A DNA stretch of 64,000 nt from Novosphingobium mathurense (GTDB taxonomy: Bacteria > Pseudomonadota > Alphaproteobacteria > Sphingomonadales > Sphingomonadaceae): assembly GCF_900168325.1 (NCBI RefSeq), contig NZ_FVZE01000009.1:1-64000 (forward strand). The letters are read 5' to 3'. How positions within the stretch are numbered: position 1 is the first letter of the stretch; every line of letters starts with the position of its first letter. Made by a program: the position numbers and the translations under genes. A model generated the notes under the pieces. The model was not told the origin of the DNA. It ran no database searches and saw only the letters and a program-made list of their open reading frames with translations. Shown piece after piece: positions 52,527 through 62,642 of the stretch.

Positions 52527-53697
52527 GATAAGCCAGCGAAGACACAACGAACATTGGCCAGTAACCAAATCCTGTTGTGAGGGACCAACCAGCGAATTCG
52601 ATCATTGCTAGACCAGTTATGTTACCTGCTACTGAGCTCATTGCAGTGACTGTTCCGACGCGCTTGAGCGGCACAATATCGGTCGTAAGCCCGAAAACGT
52701 TGGTGACAAAACCGTTGTGCGCAAACAATGCAAGTCCAATCACTACTGCCGCGGTCCAGGCACTAGCCATCTGCAAAGCCAGTGGGACCGGTAGGATAAG
52801 AACGGCAAACAAAGTCATCGAAAGCTTGCGAGCGGCATTCATACTTAACCCGCGCCGAATTAGAGTTGGAAACAACATGCCGCTGACAAGTGCACCCATT
52901 GCCGCCATGGCATAAGACAAAGCGACCGGCCCTCCAATCTCGGCCTGGCCAAGGTGAAAGACCTTGCTGAACAAGTCAGGGATCCAGAACAGCATAAACC
53001 ACCAAACCATGTCTGCTAGCGCCTTGGTCCAAACAATTGCCCATGTCTTGCGGTCTGACAGCAGCTCTTTCCACACCGCCTCGCCGGCTTCCGGATGTTC
53101 GGCCTGATGAGCAACGGTTTTTAGACTACGCGTCGAAGCGAACCAAGCCACCACCCACACCAGCCCGAGACTACCAGTAAACAAGAATGCGGCCTGCCAG
53201 CCGAACCATACGGCGATCAGCGGAATTGCAAGTGGCGTCAGGATTGCACCCAGGCTTGGCGCCGAAGCGATGACCCCAAGCCCAATAGAACGCTCCCGCA
53301 ACGGAAGATATTGCGCCGTGGCCTTAACAGTTGCTGGTCCCGCAACAGACTCGCCTACCGAGAGGGTGACGCGTGCAACGACAAACTGACTGACGCTCGA
53401 CGCAAATGCATGCGCCATCCCTGCCAGGCTCCAGATCGCCACTGCAACACCATAGGCGCGGCGGACACCAAAGCGATCAACAAGAACACCTGAGAAGAAA
53501 ACGCTGATCGCCATCGCAAGGCTGAATGCCGATCCAAGATGCGCGAAGTCTTCGTCGCTCCACCCAAATGTCGTTTCAAGTGTAGGTTTTAGGAGTGCAA
53601 GCACCTGCCTGTCGACGTAGGCTAACACCGTCCCGAAAAATATAAGTACAATGAGCCCATAACGGGTTCGCCGACTGTGCTTTATTCCAGCATTCAT
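52456..53697 (-). CDS. MFS transporter, ACS-like
   Basis: A 413-residue, 12-helix transporter of the major facilitator superfamily, similar to hexuronate/tartrate-type (anion:cation symporter) permeases: AYVDRQVLALLKPTLET, VLVDRFGVRRAYG as the loop-2/3 motif, and ARVTLSVGESVAGPATVKA. It would import an organic acid. The start is the ATG at 53697 with GGAG upstream; other in-frame starts at 53703 and 53715 exist. The stop codon (52456-52458) coincides with the IS30 right end, so the native C terminus was changed by the insertion, though only a few residues are lost. Confidence 0.85.
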   Translation of the reverse strand: MNAGIKHSRRTRYGLIVLIFFGTVLAYVDRQVLALLKPTLETTFGWSDEDFAHLGSAFSLAMAISVFFSGVLVDRFGVRRAYGVAVAIWSLAGMAHAFASSVSQFVVARVTLSVGESVAGPATVKATAQYLPLRERSIGLGVIASAPSLGAILTPLAIPLIAVWFGWQAAFLFTGSLGLVWVVAWFASTRSLKTVAHQAEHPEAGEAVWKELLSDRKTWAIVWTKALADMVWWFMLFWIPDLFSKVFHLGQAEIGGPVALSYAMAAMGALVSGMLFPTLIRRGLSMNAARKLSMTLFAVLILPVPLALQMASAWTAAVVIGLALFAHNGFVTNVFGLTTDIVPLKRVGTVTAMSSVAGNITGLAMIEFAGWSLTTGFGYWPMFVVSSLAYLTATAFFHLMIPQLEMAETEEAF

Positions 53698-53779
53698 CTG
53701 CATCTCCAAGGCCATCAGCCCTACCGTTTTGCGCAATGTTCACAAACAGCGACGCTTTCCGCGTGACCGGCCTGCCTCG

Positions 53780-55117
53780 TCAGCTGGTCTGATTTGAAAC
53801 CTCAATGGAAAGCGCCCATTTTTTTCGAAGCAAAAAGAAACATGCGGCGATACCGGAAATCAAGAACACGGCAATGAGGATCATGGGACCTGAGTAACTA
53901 CCGGTTTCCTGAAGCAGCCAGCCTGTCAATATCGCACCTGCGACCCCAGCAAGAGAGGCAAAGATGTTTTGTACGCTAGCGATCAGCCCCACGCACTCCT
54001 TCGGGATCAGCGTCATGCGACAAAGCGCCAGGTAGTTCGCCGATGCCAGGCCCAGTCCCGACAACGAGAACAGGGCGCAGAAGATGGCCAAATCACGGGA
54101 TGCCGTCATGAAGCCGAACACCTCTGTCAGTGCCACAAAAAAACCGGCCATAACGAATCCCTTGCGAACCGCGACCGGATCGCGACCCCGTTTAATGAGG
54201 GCATCGGCAATCCAGCCCGACGGCAATGCGACCGCCGTGATACCGATGAAGCTGAAGAACTGCACGTATCCCATTTCGGTGAGAGTCAATTTCCAATTTT
54301 CAACCAGATAAATTGGCGTCCACGTCATGCAGTAGTAGAGAAAATATGCATAGGCCCAGTCCACGACAATTGTCCCAAGAACCACTGGGTTCATGAAGAT
54401 CCTCGACAATGGAACGCGACCCACATTCTCCTTCTTCTCCATCGCCGATTTTTGGGCAGAACCGTCGGGCGTGCAATAAAATAGCCAGGGAGGTAGGATG
54501 AAGAGAAGACCGCCAACTGCGAGAAGAAAATAGAGCACCTGCCAGGAATCAAAGTTGACGATGAACCATGCCGCGACTGGCGCGCCGATCGCCGGACCGA
54601 GCTTTGTCCCGGCAAGATAGACTGCAACGGCCAGTCCCATCTGCCTTTCTTCGAAACTGTTGCGCATCCACCGAAAGTTGGCCGGTACGACAATAGCTTC
54701 GCCGAAACCTGCCAGGAGCAGCGCCATAGCGAGTTGGAAGACGGACATACTCACGCCACAGGCAACGCAAGCAACAGACCAAATGACTAGACAGATCGCG
54801 TATGGATATTTCACTCCGAACCGGTCGACGACAAGTCCCATAGGGATCTGGAAGGCTGCCATGGACCAGAAAAACACGGAATTGAGAAGGCCGCGATCAA
54901 GGTTGGTAAGGTGGAAATTTTGAACGAATATCGGATAGGCCATGACGCTTGTGAGGTTGATGCGTGCCATGAACGCAAAAACGCCTCGTAAGCTCAAAAC
55001 AAGTAGCAGGCTCCAAATAACGAACTGGCTATTGCGGTCCTTTGCTGGGCTTAGGGACTGCGCCTTAGGTTGCTCCCACTCACCCTTCACAGGATTTCTA
55101 TCCTTCATTATTATCAT
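53780..55117 (-). CDS. MFS transporter, ACS-like (second)
   Basis: A 445-residue, 12-helix permease: ARINLTSVMAYPIFVQNF, MGLVVDRFGVKYPYAICL (the DRFG loop motif), GFGEAIVVPANFRW, then LPPWLFYCTPDG in the central loop. It resembles phthalate- or glucarate-type ACS permeases. It precedes the other MFS on the same strand by 82 nt, so both may be co-transcribed downstream of the TonB receptor. Start is uncertain: ATGs at 55117 and 55108, neither with a clear ribosome site. Confidence 0.85.
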   Translation of the reverse strand: MIIMKDRNPVKGEWEQPKAQSLSPAKDRNSQFVIWSLLLVLSLRGVFAFMARINLTSVMAYPIFVQNFHLTNLDRGLLNSVFFWSMAAFQIPMGLVVDRFGVKYPYAICLVIWSVACVACGVSMSVFQLAMALLLAGFGEAIVVPANFRWMRNSFEERQMGLAVAVYLAGTKLGPAIGAPVAAWFIVNFDSWQVLYFLLAVGGLLFILPPWLFYCTPDGSAQKSAMEKKENVGRVPLSRIFMNPVVLGTIVVDWAYAYFLYYCMTWTPIYLVENWKLTLTEMGYVQFFSFIGITAVALPSGWIADALIKRGRDPVAVRKGFVMAGFFVALTEVFGFMTASRDLAIFCALFSLSGLGLASANYLALCRMTLIPKECVGLIASVQNIFASLAGVAGAILTGWLLQETGSYSGPMILIAVFLISGIAACFFLLRKKWALSIEVSNQTS

Positions 55118-55239
55118 CTGCACAGCACTTCACCGATCGTTCTGCTCGCGGTGATGCAGGTCCATTACTTCCCCCGCGGCGATGTTGCAAAGCCGGCGGG
55201 TCCAAATGCACCCGCCGACTCCGAGAGAGTTGTATACTA

Positions 55240-57426
55240 TTAGAACTTCACCTGGGCTCGCGCACCAAATGTGGCAGGAGCGGCAAAAATGTAGGTGTTC
55301 GTTCCAATAAACGAGCCCGTGCTGACGCCAGCAAGATAGACAGTGTTGGTTACGTTACGGCCATAGAGCTGCACGCTCCAGTTCCCGTCGGGAGAGTCAT
55401 AGGTCAAGCTCACGTCAAGCGTCCCATATGGACGTTGCCGATCGGTCGAGGCATTGAAGAACGTAAAGTAAGATTCCGTGCGGTAGACAGCATCGACACG
55501 AGGCGTGACCGTACCACCATTCGCCATCTCGAACTTATGCTCATAACCGCCTGCCAGAGCCCAGACAGGGGCTTGGATAAGACGATTCCCTGACTGCTGG
55601 ACATTCGCACTGCCGACCCGGACCGCAAAGTCCTTGTACTTGGCATCGAGCCAGTTGACTGAGAGGTCGAGCTTGTCATTCGCCGTCGCATTCCAATCAA
55701 GCTGAGCTTCAATGCCGTTGACCCGAGAGGAGCCAGCATTCAAGACTTCCGTCCCAGCTGCGGTCAGCGTGCTGACTTGCTGATCCGTGTAATCATAGTG
55801 AAACGCCGTCAAGTTCAACTGCATAGAGTTGTTTAGGAAGCGATTCTTGGACCCGATTTCATAAGCGACAACGGATTCTGGTCCATATTGATTGATCGAA
55901 GTGAAGCCGCCCGACTTGTAACCCTTGTCGATCTTTGCGTAGATCAGACTGCGCGGCGCAATCTGATAATCGATGCCCGCGTGATAAGTTACAGAAGAGT
56001 CGTTCGAAATACCATCGCCGGGACTAAAGGTGAGCGTCGGCTGCGAGGTATAGGTTGCCGTGAGTGACGGACCAGTCCAGGCACCTCCGGTCCGCGACTT
56101 CTCATCTTTCGACCATCTCAGACCACCGCTTACCTTCAACTTGTCAGTCAGTTCATAATTTACCTGACCGAACACGGCCTTCGAGTTCACATGCACATCG
56201 AATTCGAAGTTGCGAAGAACATAGGGAAGTTGATAATTGAGACTGTGGACGTTGACATCCTGAGTATAAAGGAAGCCGCCGATCTGCCAACTGAGGGGTC
56301 CCGACCCAGTAGAAGCGAGTCTGAATTCGTGGCTCAAATCTTCCGAGGTCTCGCCTCGCCTGAATGCATAAAATCCTCTGGAAGTGCTATTATTGGCGGT
56401 CCCGTCATTGTCATTAAGATGGGTCGCATCAAGATAGACATAACCAAACAGATAGGTCGCCTTGATCGGTCCGAAATCGTAATCAATTTGAGTCGAAACA
56501 TTGCGGCGCGTTACATTAAGATCGCCGACCGTATTTAAGGGAAATGCTTTTGCCTGAGACCAACTTGTCGGCGGGTTTGCGATTGTCGTCGACTGACCAA
56601 ATGCCACAGGACCGACCCCGCCTTGGTGGACTAGTGTACCTGAGACCAACCAGCTCAACTGATCATTTGGCTTGTAAAGGGCCTGAAAACGAAATGCCTT
56701 AGTGTTTTCATCGTCACCGCGCAAACTCGCGCGGTTTGACGGATCGCCAACCCCGGGGATGGTGGTAGCAACGTCACCCGTAGAAGGAATCGAATTGTTT
56801 CGGTAGCCCTTGTGCGACCGAGTCATGAAAGAGGCGCGAAGGGCCAGCGTATCGCTGACGGGGAAATTGACAGCACCTTCGGTGTTGATCGTTTGATAGT
56901 TGCCGACGGTAACTGCGGCGTTGCCATTGAAATCCGACGTCGGCTTATTCGTGACGACATTGATGACACCGCCGGTCGCATTGCGACCGTACAGTGTGCC
57001 TTGCGGGCCGCGAAGAACTTCAATGCGATCGACATCAAAAAAGGCAGCATTCATACCGGTCGGGCGCTGTAGAAATATACCGTCGATGTTGACAGCAACA
57101 GCCGGATCACCAATTTCTGTGGTGTCACGGCCCGAAACACCGCGAACTGTAATAATGGTCGCGGTGGTGGACGTTGCCATCTGAAGTCCGGGATTAATCG
57201 ATTGAAGCGCGCTGATGTCACTTACGTTGCGCTTGCCGAGCGTATCCGCGCTGAGCACGTCGATGGCTATCGCGGTCTTCTGAACGTTCGCTTCCCGCTT
57301 TTCTGCGGTCACGATGATTTCCTGGATCTCATTGGACGACGGAGGCTGCTCAGCAGCAGCTTGAGCCATCGATGGTACCGCCAAAGCAACAGCTGTAGTT
57401 GTAAAATATAGTGCGCGGAGCTTCAT
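55240..57426 (-). CDS. TonB-dependent receptor
   Basis: A 728-residue outer-membrane receptor: signal peptide (MKLRALYFTTTAVALAVPSM), TonB box EIIVTAEKR, plug with LRGPQGTLYGRNATGGVINV, and a barrel ending FGARAQVKF with terminal Phe. The ATG at 57426 is preceded by GGAGGGG, deciding it against a start 12 codons earlier. Two MFS permeases follow on the same strand, giving an outer- plus inner-membrane import route. It faces away from the alpha/beta hydrolase, with a 576-nt gap between them. Confidence 0.95.
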   Translation of the reverse strand: MKLRALYFTTTAVALAVPSMAQAAAEQPPSSNEIQEIIVTAEKREANVQKTAIAIDVLSADTLGKRNVSDISALQSINPGLQMATSTTATIITVRGVSGRDTTEIGDPAVAVNIDGIFLQRPTGMNAAFFDVDRIEVLRGPQGTLYGRNATGGVINVVTNKPTSDFNGNAAVTVGNYQTINTEGAVNFPVSDTLALRASFMTRSHKGYRNNSIPSTGDVATTIPGVGDPSNRASLRGDDENTKAFRFQALYKPNDQLSWLVSGTLVHQGGVGPVAFGQSTTIANPPTSWSQAKAFPLNTVGDLNVTRRNVSTQIDYDFGPIKATYLFGYVYLDATHLNDNDGTANNSTSRGFYAFRRGETSEDLSHEFRLASTGSGPLSWQIGGFLYTQDVNVHSLNYQLPYVLRNFEFDVHVNSKAVFGQVNYELTDKLKVSGGLRWSKDEKSRTGGAWTGPSLTATYTSQPTLTFSPGDGISNDSSVTYHAGIDYQIAPRSLIYAKIDKGYKSGGFTSINQYGPESVVAYEIGSKNRFLNNSMQLNLTAFHYDYTDQQVSTLTAAGTEVLNAGSSRVNGIEAQLDWNATANDKLDLSVNWLDAKYKDFAVRVGSANVQQSGNRLIQAPVWALAGGYEHKFEMANGGTVTPRVDAVYRTESYFTFFNASTDRQRPYGTLDVSLTYDSPDGNWSVQLYGRNVTNTVYLAGVSTGSFIGTNTYIFAAPATFGARAQVKF

Positions 57427-58002
57427 GCATCCCCTCCATGTTACGGGTGTTTTCCCCGCCAAGTTGTCGATCGGTTGATAAAAGCGCGCGGTGTCTCACG
57501 TCGCCTTTATTCAACCGGTACCGTAACGGGACTCGAAAAGAGCATCGCCCGGAGGTCTGCATGTATGACCGCATTGCGGACATCAGTCAATCGTGTTACT
57601 GGCTTTCTTCAACGATGACCCCAGATTCACTATGCGCGGTTCGCATTTTTGACACACTTTGCACAGTAATTTATACGAATTCTGGCCCTCTTATCCAGTT
57701 CACATTTAACATTTTATAGTGATATATCAGATGGTTATAATATCATTAGTCAGGCATTCTAAATTTTCAGTCATCGACAGACGTGCTCATCCTCGGACGC
57801 TAAGCATAATGTTCGGATAATGAACAGTTCGGAACAAAGAAATTGGAATTGAATGTCGCAAAACTGCCGCGTGACAATAAGTATGCCCAATGTGCAATCC
57901 GCTGCAGGTCGCGCAAAAACGACCGAACCCCAACTTCGATTCCGAAACTTTTTGTGCATGAAATAGCATGAATATTGAATTTGAGAGCTCGGAGGCAAAG
58001 TG
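57427..58002. other. Divergent intergenic region, AT-rich
   Basis: A 576-nt gap between the receptor and the alpha/beta hydrolase. The central part (57560-57790) is AT-rich, as expected for divergent promoters. Only one reasonable promoter was found (57649-57677). No regulator gene lies here, so control must come from elsewhere. Confidence 0.5.
57649..57677 (+). promoter_or_regulatory. Candidate sigma-70 promoter
   Basis: TTGACA at 57649-57654, a 17-nt spacer and TATACG at 57672-57677. It would leave a leader of about 320 nt before the hydrolase start at 58003. Alphaproteobacterial promoters are variable, so this is tentative. Confidence 0.35.
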
Positions 58003-59154
58003 ATGGATAGGGACAGCGGTGACCGACAAGGGCGCTGCGAGTCAAAGGGCGCCGCAGGAATTTCTCGACGAGAGGTATTCGGCCTGACTACGGCAGTGTC
58101 GTGTACTATACCAGGCAAGCTTTTCGCCTCCACAGGGACGCCAGAAACGTCCGCCCCTTTGACTATCTCTTGCCAGGGCAGCTTTGCGGTCGCAGGGAGT
58201 GTGAGTACCATGTCAGGGAGCTACGACTCCCTAAGCGGCAAGTCCGACGGACAGACCCTCCATGCCGATCACGCCAGCGTATTCTACCAGCTTCCTGTCC
58301 TGCCGCGACGCCTGCCTATCGTCTTCTGGCACGGCAATTGGCAATCCTCGCGGTGCTGGCAAAGTACACCCGACGGCCGTGAGGGTTTTCAGTCTTTGTT
58401 CCTGCGCCGAGGATACGGAGTCTATCTGCTTGACCAACCACGTAGGGGACATGCCGGTCGGACCAGCATTGGCACCGTCATCGAAGTGCTGCATGATGAA
58501 CAACGCTGGTTCGAAACCTTTCGCCTCGGGCATTGGCCCGGCTTTTTCGATAATGTGCAGTTTTCTAAGAATCCCGAAGCGCTCGAACAGTTTTTCCGCC
58601 TAATGCTGCCCAACACTGGACCTTTCGATCTTGACCTGGCGGTTGGCGCAACCAGCGCGCTGTTCGATCGCCTCGAGGCCGGCATCTTGATGACCCATTC
58701 GCACAGCGGCGGATTGGGCTGGCTGACTGCGATGAAGAATCCGGGTGTCAGAGGTATCATCGCAATTGAACCGGCGCTCAACTTCGTCTTTCCGGTTGGC
58801 GACGCGCCCGAACCGATAACAGTGGGAAATGCGCGCTTTGAATCAACAGCGGTGACTCCAGAGGAGTTTCGAGCACTAACACGAATCCCGATCCTTGTGA
58901 TCTACGGCGACAACATTCCCGACGAGCGCGCCGATAATCCTTATCAAGACCGCTGGCGGATCTGGCTGCAGCTTGCGAAAAAATGGCGCGATGTGGTCAA
59001 TCGAGCGGGGGGGCACGTAACGCTTGTCCACCTTCCCAAACACGGGATCACCGGAAACACCCACTTCCCGTTCTCGGACATCAACAATGCTGAGGTTGCT
59101 TCCCTCATTGCCACGTTCCTCGAAACGAATGGGCTAAGCGGCCGCGACAGCTAG
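58003..59154 (+). CDS. Alpha/beta-fold hydrolase with twin-arginine-like signal
   Basis: A 383-residue hydrolase. The N terminus has SRREVFGLTTAVSC, a twin-arginine (Tat)-type motif followed by a weak hydrophobic stretch, suggesting export. The fold shows VFWHGNWQSSRCWQ (oxyanion), LLDQPRRGHAG, nucleophile in THSHSGGLG, and a C-terminal His in HLPKHGITGNTHF. It is likely an esterase attacking a bulky or polymer-derived ester. The ATG at 58003 has GGAGG 7 nt upstream. It is divergent from a TonB receptor gene. Confidence 0.85.
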   Translation: MDRDSGDRQGRCESKGAAGISRREVFGLTTAVSCTIPGKLFASTGTPETSAPLTISCQGSFAVAGSVSTMSGSYDSLSGKSDGQTLHADHASVFYQLPVLPRRLPIVFWHGNWQSSRCWQSTPDGREGFQSLFLRRGYGVYLLDQPRRGHAGRTSIGTVIEVLHDEQRWFETFRLGHWPGFFDNVQFSKNPEALEQFFRLMLPNTGPFDLDLAVGATSALFDRLEAGILMTHSHSGGLGWLTAMKNPGVRGIIAIEPALNFVFPVGDAPEPITVGNARFESTAVTPEEFRALTRIPILVIYGDNIPDERADNPYQDRWRIWLQLAKKWRDVVNRAGGHVTLVHLPKHGITGNTHFPFSDINNAEVASLIATFLETNGLSGRDS

Positions 59155-59236
59155 AAGGCTGCATTGAGCAGCCCCACGAAAGACGCTGCGGATCTTTGCT
59201 TGCAGTATTATCCACGAACTGCCCTGGAGAGACTCT

Positions 59237-60139
59237 ATGATTGCTGCACCGCTCACCCATTCTCAGCACCCGGTAATCTTGGGCGAAAGCGGAATCAAGG
59301 TATCGCCAATGGCTTGGGGCATGTGGCGATGTGCCGAAACCCCCTTCGAACAGGTCATGAAAGCCGCCCAGACCGCCGTTGAATGCGGTCTTACGCTATT
59401 CGATACGGCCGATATTTACGGCAGCCGCACGAAGACCGGTTTCGGTACAGCGGAGATGGTGTTGGGTCAAATCCTCGAGTCTGAGCCAACACTGCGACAA
59501 CACATCATCATCGCCACCAAGGGTGGCTTGTTCCCGGGCGTGCCCTATATCTCTAGCGGAGACTATCTGGCACAGGCCGTGGATGGGTCGTTGAGGCGCC
59601 TGCGCACCGATTGCATCGATCTCTACCAGATCCACCGTAGAGACCTACTGACGCATCCCCAGGAGGTTGCACGCGCGCTCGATCTAATGGTCACTTCCGG
59701 TAAAGTGCGCTGCATCGGTGTGTCGAACCACAGCCCCGCACAATTTGCGGCGCTGCAGTCCTTTCTTTCGGTTCCAATCGTCAGCAACCAGATCGAGTTC
59801 TCGCCCATGTGCATCAACCCGTTGTTCGACGGATCCCTGGAAGATGCGATGCACCGCGGGGCGGCCGTCCTCGCATGGTCTCCTCTGGGCGGCGGCAACC
59901 TGCTGTCGACCAGCTCGCGGGTAGTCGACGCCTTGCGCGCCAATGCTGAAGCGCGAGGCACCGATCTGGCTGCAGTTGCACTGTCATGGATCTTGGCGCA
60001 TCCCGCCCGAATTGTGCCCATCATTGGATCACAGGACGCAGACCGACTGAAGCGTTCAAACGATGCTCTGAAAATCTATTGGACGCGTCAAGAGTGGTAT
60101 CAAGTCCTACAGGCGTCCTTAGGTACGCGGCTTCCCTAA
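59237..60139 (+). CDS. Aldo/keto reductase
   Basis: A 300-residue NADPH-dependent oxidoreductase of the AKR family: TLFDTADIYGS with catalytic Asp and Tyr, IATKGGLF with Lys, DLYQIHRRD with His, and VLAWSPLGGGNLL then IPIIGSQDADRLK-type nucleotide-binding C terminus. It resembles YdhF-type reductases. It follows the alpha/beta hydrolase by 82 nt on the same strand and may reduce the aldehyde or ketone released by it. Confidence 0.92.
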   Translation: MIAAPLTHSQHPVILGESGIKVSPMAWGMWRCAETPFEQVMKAAQTAVECGLTLFDTADIYGSRTKTGFGTAEMVLGQILESEPTLRQHIIIATKGGLFPGVPYISSGDYLAQAVDGSLRRLRTDCIDLYQIHRRDLLTHPQEVARALDLMVTSGKVRCIGVSNHSPAQFAALQSFLSVPIVSNQIEFSPMCINPLFDGSLEDAMHRGAAVLAWSPLGGGNLLSTSSRVVDALRANAEARGTDLAAVALSWILAHPARIVPIIGSQDADRLKRSNDALKIYWTRQEWYQVLQASLGTRLP

Positions 60140-60187
60140 GCAGGCAAGCTAAGGCACGGCAGCGGGGGCCTTACGGTGCGGCGGCGA

Positions 60188-61045
60188 TCAATATCCCGCG
60201 ATCACGCCCCCGCTCCCGGCGATACCATACGATTGGGTCGGAGCCGTCATCAGAAGACGATATCCTTGGGCGCGAAGACGCTCAACATTGCGTTCATCGA
60301 CATGCGGGTTGCCCACGATCACGCTGTATGTGCGACAGATTTCGACGATCCGGTTGATCTGTCCGGCAACCTCGGGATGCTCATACTGCCGTGGATAGCC
60401 AAGCGCCTGACTCAGGTCGCCCTGCCCGACAAGACAAAAGCCTATTCCCGGCACATTGGCGAGTATATCCGCAAGGTTCTCGATTGCCTCGAGGCTTTCA
60501 ACCATTAGGCCCACGACAAGTTCGCCATGTGGTGCAAGTGGCCATACATCGGCCCTTTGGTAATATTCGGCTTGGGTCAACCCCCAGTAGCGCGCTGCTG
60601 ATGCCGGACCGTCTCCACGCACCCCCTTCGGCTCGTAGAGCGGGGCATTTCCAGGGCGTGGATAGCGGCACGCGGCGACAGTGTTGTAAGCTTGCTCCAC
60701 AGTCGCGATATGTGGTGCGATGATCCCGTAGACCCCACGATCGAGCACCTGTTTCGCGAGAAACTGGTTCATTTCAGCCCCATTTGCCGGAATACGCGCG
60801 ATTGGTGTCACACTCGGTGCAATAGAACCTGTCATTGCGATTGCGCGGCGATCTAGCATGTATTGCAGCGCATTGCCGAGTCCCGCTGCGTCGTATGGAT
60901 TGTGTTCCATTTCGAACACGACTCCATCATAGGGCGAACCGGACAACTGCTCGGCGACGAGAATGTCTACCTTGGCAAAGCAACTTATGGCCGTACGTCC
61001 TTCCTCCCATGCGCGGATAAAGCCATTCAAACGTGGTTGGGACAT
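60188..61045 (-). CDS. HpcH/HpaI-family aldolase
   Basis: A 285-residue TIM-barrel aldolase of the HpcH/HpaI/citrate-lyase group: YDGVVFEMEHNPYD with the metal-binding Glu, PIARIPANG, GVYGIIAPHIATVEQA with the glycine-rich active-site turn, and VMVESLEAIENL then GQGDLSQALG. It would split a 4-hydroxy-2-oxo acid to pyruvate and an aldehyde, the usual last step of aromatic meta-cleavage routes. It is convergent with the aldo/keto reductase and alone on its strand. Confidence 0.88.
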   Translation of the reverse strand: MSQPRLNGFIRAWEEGRTAISCFAKVDILVAEQLSGSPYDGVVFEMEHNPYDAAGLGNALQYMLDRRAIAMTGSIAPSVTPIARIPANGAEMNQFLAKQVLDRGVYGIIAPHIATVEQAYNTVAACRYPRPGNAPLYEPKGVRGDGPASAARYWGLTQAEYYQRADVWPLAPHGELVVGLMVESLEAIENLADILANVPGIGFCLVGQGDLSQALGYPRQYEHPEVAGQINRIVEICRTYSVIVGNPHVDERNVERLRAQGYRLLMTAPTQSYGIAGSGGVIAGY

Positions 61046-61744
61046 GCCGATTGTGCTCCTTAAATACTTTGTAGGCCTTACCTGCCAGGTCGTTCACGCG
61101 AACCGAGCCACGAACCCTTCCCGCCTCCAGCCTGATGGTGGGCAAGGCAGATTGCCTTGCACCTTTGAAGCAGCGTCCTGGCCCATTATAACCTTGACCG
61201 GCGAGCCTAACAGGTCACCAAGAGTGGACTTTGTACTGATTGACCACATTACGGCCATATTTTCACCCGTCAACTCCCTTGCCACCGAGATAAGTGGTTG
61301 CGAAGGATCAACCATAATCTTGCATTTTACGCTTATCAACCCGGCCGCTACAGCTGTCCTTCTCCATGACACTGTTATGGCCTACTCAGACCAATTCATA
61401 AATATAAACCTATTAATAACAATATTATAATGTGTCATATTTATCGATTAACATCGGTCACTCGCGCTTCCCTGGACGGGCAAGGCCGCAATGCCCCGCC
61501 TCCGGCAACCAAACCTCAATCCGCCGAATAAGGTTTGTTCAACTTGAAAAAAGATTGGCCGCATAGTGGACATTGTGGCGACATGCACATATAACGCACG
61601 GGAAGGGCAGATCGGAGAGGAAACGGGTGCTCGAGACGCTGATCTCAGTCGACGCGATTGCGCGCAAATTCAAGGTTCAGTCGCCCCGACGCAACCCCTG
61701 ACCTATCGTCAGCTGCACCCGTCAACTTCCCAGCGTGAGGTTCC
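61046..61744. other. Gene-free stretch (about 700 nt)
   Basis: It lies between the aldolase and the amidohydrolase. A 92-codon minus-strand frame (61094-61372) is possible, with a GTG start but no ribosome site and no recognised family, so I do not call it. The part around 61395-61450 is very AT-rich and likely carries the promoter of the amidohydrolase operon. Confidence 0.4.
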
Positions 61745-62617
61745 ATGTCGTTTCGCATCATTGACATCCATCCACACATTATCTCCTCCGACCTCGATCG
61801 CTACCCTATCAGTCCGCTGGGTGGAAAGCGCTCCACCTGGTCAGCCGATCATCCGGCAGATCTTGATACGCTGATCTCCAACATGGACGCGGCCAATGTC
61901 GTGAAAGCCGCAATCGTTCAGTCGAGCACGACGTACGGTTATAACAACGACTATGTAGCTGACGCGATCGCACAATACCCCGAACGCTTCACCGGCGTAT
62001 TTACTATCGACATCTGGGCACCGGACGCTGCTGAAAAGATCGAGCAGATGCATGCCATGGGCTTTGCCGGGATGCGTGTGTTCACCCGCGGTACGACGAT
62101 GGACCAGCAATGGTTGGCGATAGATGATCCCAAGACCTATCCTGCCTGGGCGAAGTGTCAGGAGCTGGGGTTGCCGGTCGCAACAAACGAAGTGCTGGAC
62201 GATGTCGGCCGTCCGCAATTGAGTAATATCCTGCGCCGTTTTCCGTCGCTTCGCATCCTACTCGATCATCTGTCGCTACCGCCGATCGAGGACGGTTACC
62301 CCTATGAAAAAGCACACGCACTTTGGGAAATGTCGGAATTTCCGAACCTCTATCTCAAGGCGTGTTCGAAAAACTTCCGCCTCGCCAAAGTGGGACGCTC
62401 GACACCGGCAGACTTCATGAGCAAAATATTCGAGGTCTACGGGCCCAAACGCGTGGCTTGGGGTTCAAACTTCCCAGCTGAGGAAGAAAGCCTGCCCGAC
62501 CTGGTGGAAATGTGCACCAGTTCGGTGGCTGAACTCTCCGAGGCGGACCGCTCCTGGTTGTTCGAAAAGACCGCTCTAAGCCTCTATCCATGCTTAGGGG
62601 CCGAACTCCCACGCTGA
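61745..62617 (+). CDS. Amidohydrolase family protein
   Basis: A 290-residue amidohydrolase-2 TIM-barrel protein: IIDIHPHIISSDLDRYP carries the HxH metal ligands, KAAIVQSSTTYGYNN follows, and ILLDHLSLPP and RVAWGSNFPAEE carry further ligands (Asp replaced by Asn in GSNFPA). Related enzymes are lactonases (LigI, PDC hydrolase type) and decarboxylases. It is 25 nt before the tandem decarboxylase-like genes and probably shares their transcript. Confidence 0.85.
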   Translation: MSFRIIDIHPHIISSDLDRYPISPLGGKRSTWSADHPADLDTLISNMDAANVVKAAIVQSSTTYGYNNDYVADAIAQYPERFTGVFTIDIWAPDAAEKIEQMHAMGFAGMRVFTRGTTMDQQWLAIDDPKTYPAWAKCQELGLPVATNEVLDDVGRPQLSNILRRFPSLRILLDHLSLPPIEDGYPYEKAHALWEMSEFPNLYLKACSKNFRLAKVGRSTPADFMSKIFEVYGPKRVAWGSNFPAEEESLPDLVEMCTSSVAELSEADRSWLFEKTALSLYPCLGAELPR

Positions 62618-62642
62618 TCCGCCCTCCATATGGTGCAAGAGA

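Noticed and set aside
61094..61372. A 92-codon minus-strand frame in the gap before the amidohydrolase
   Set aside because: It has only a GTG start without a ribosome site, and I recognise no family; kept only as a note in the intergenic entry.
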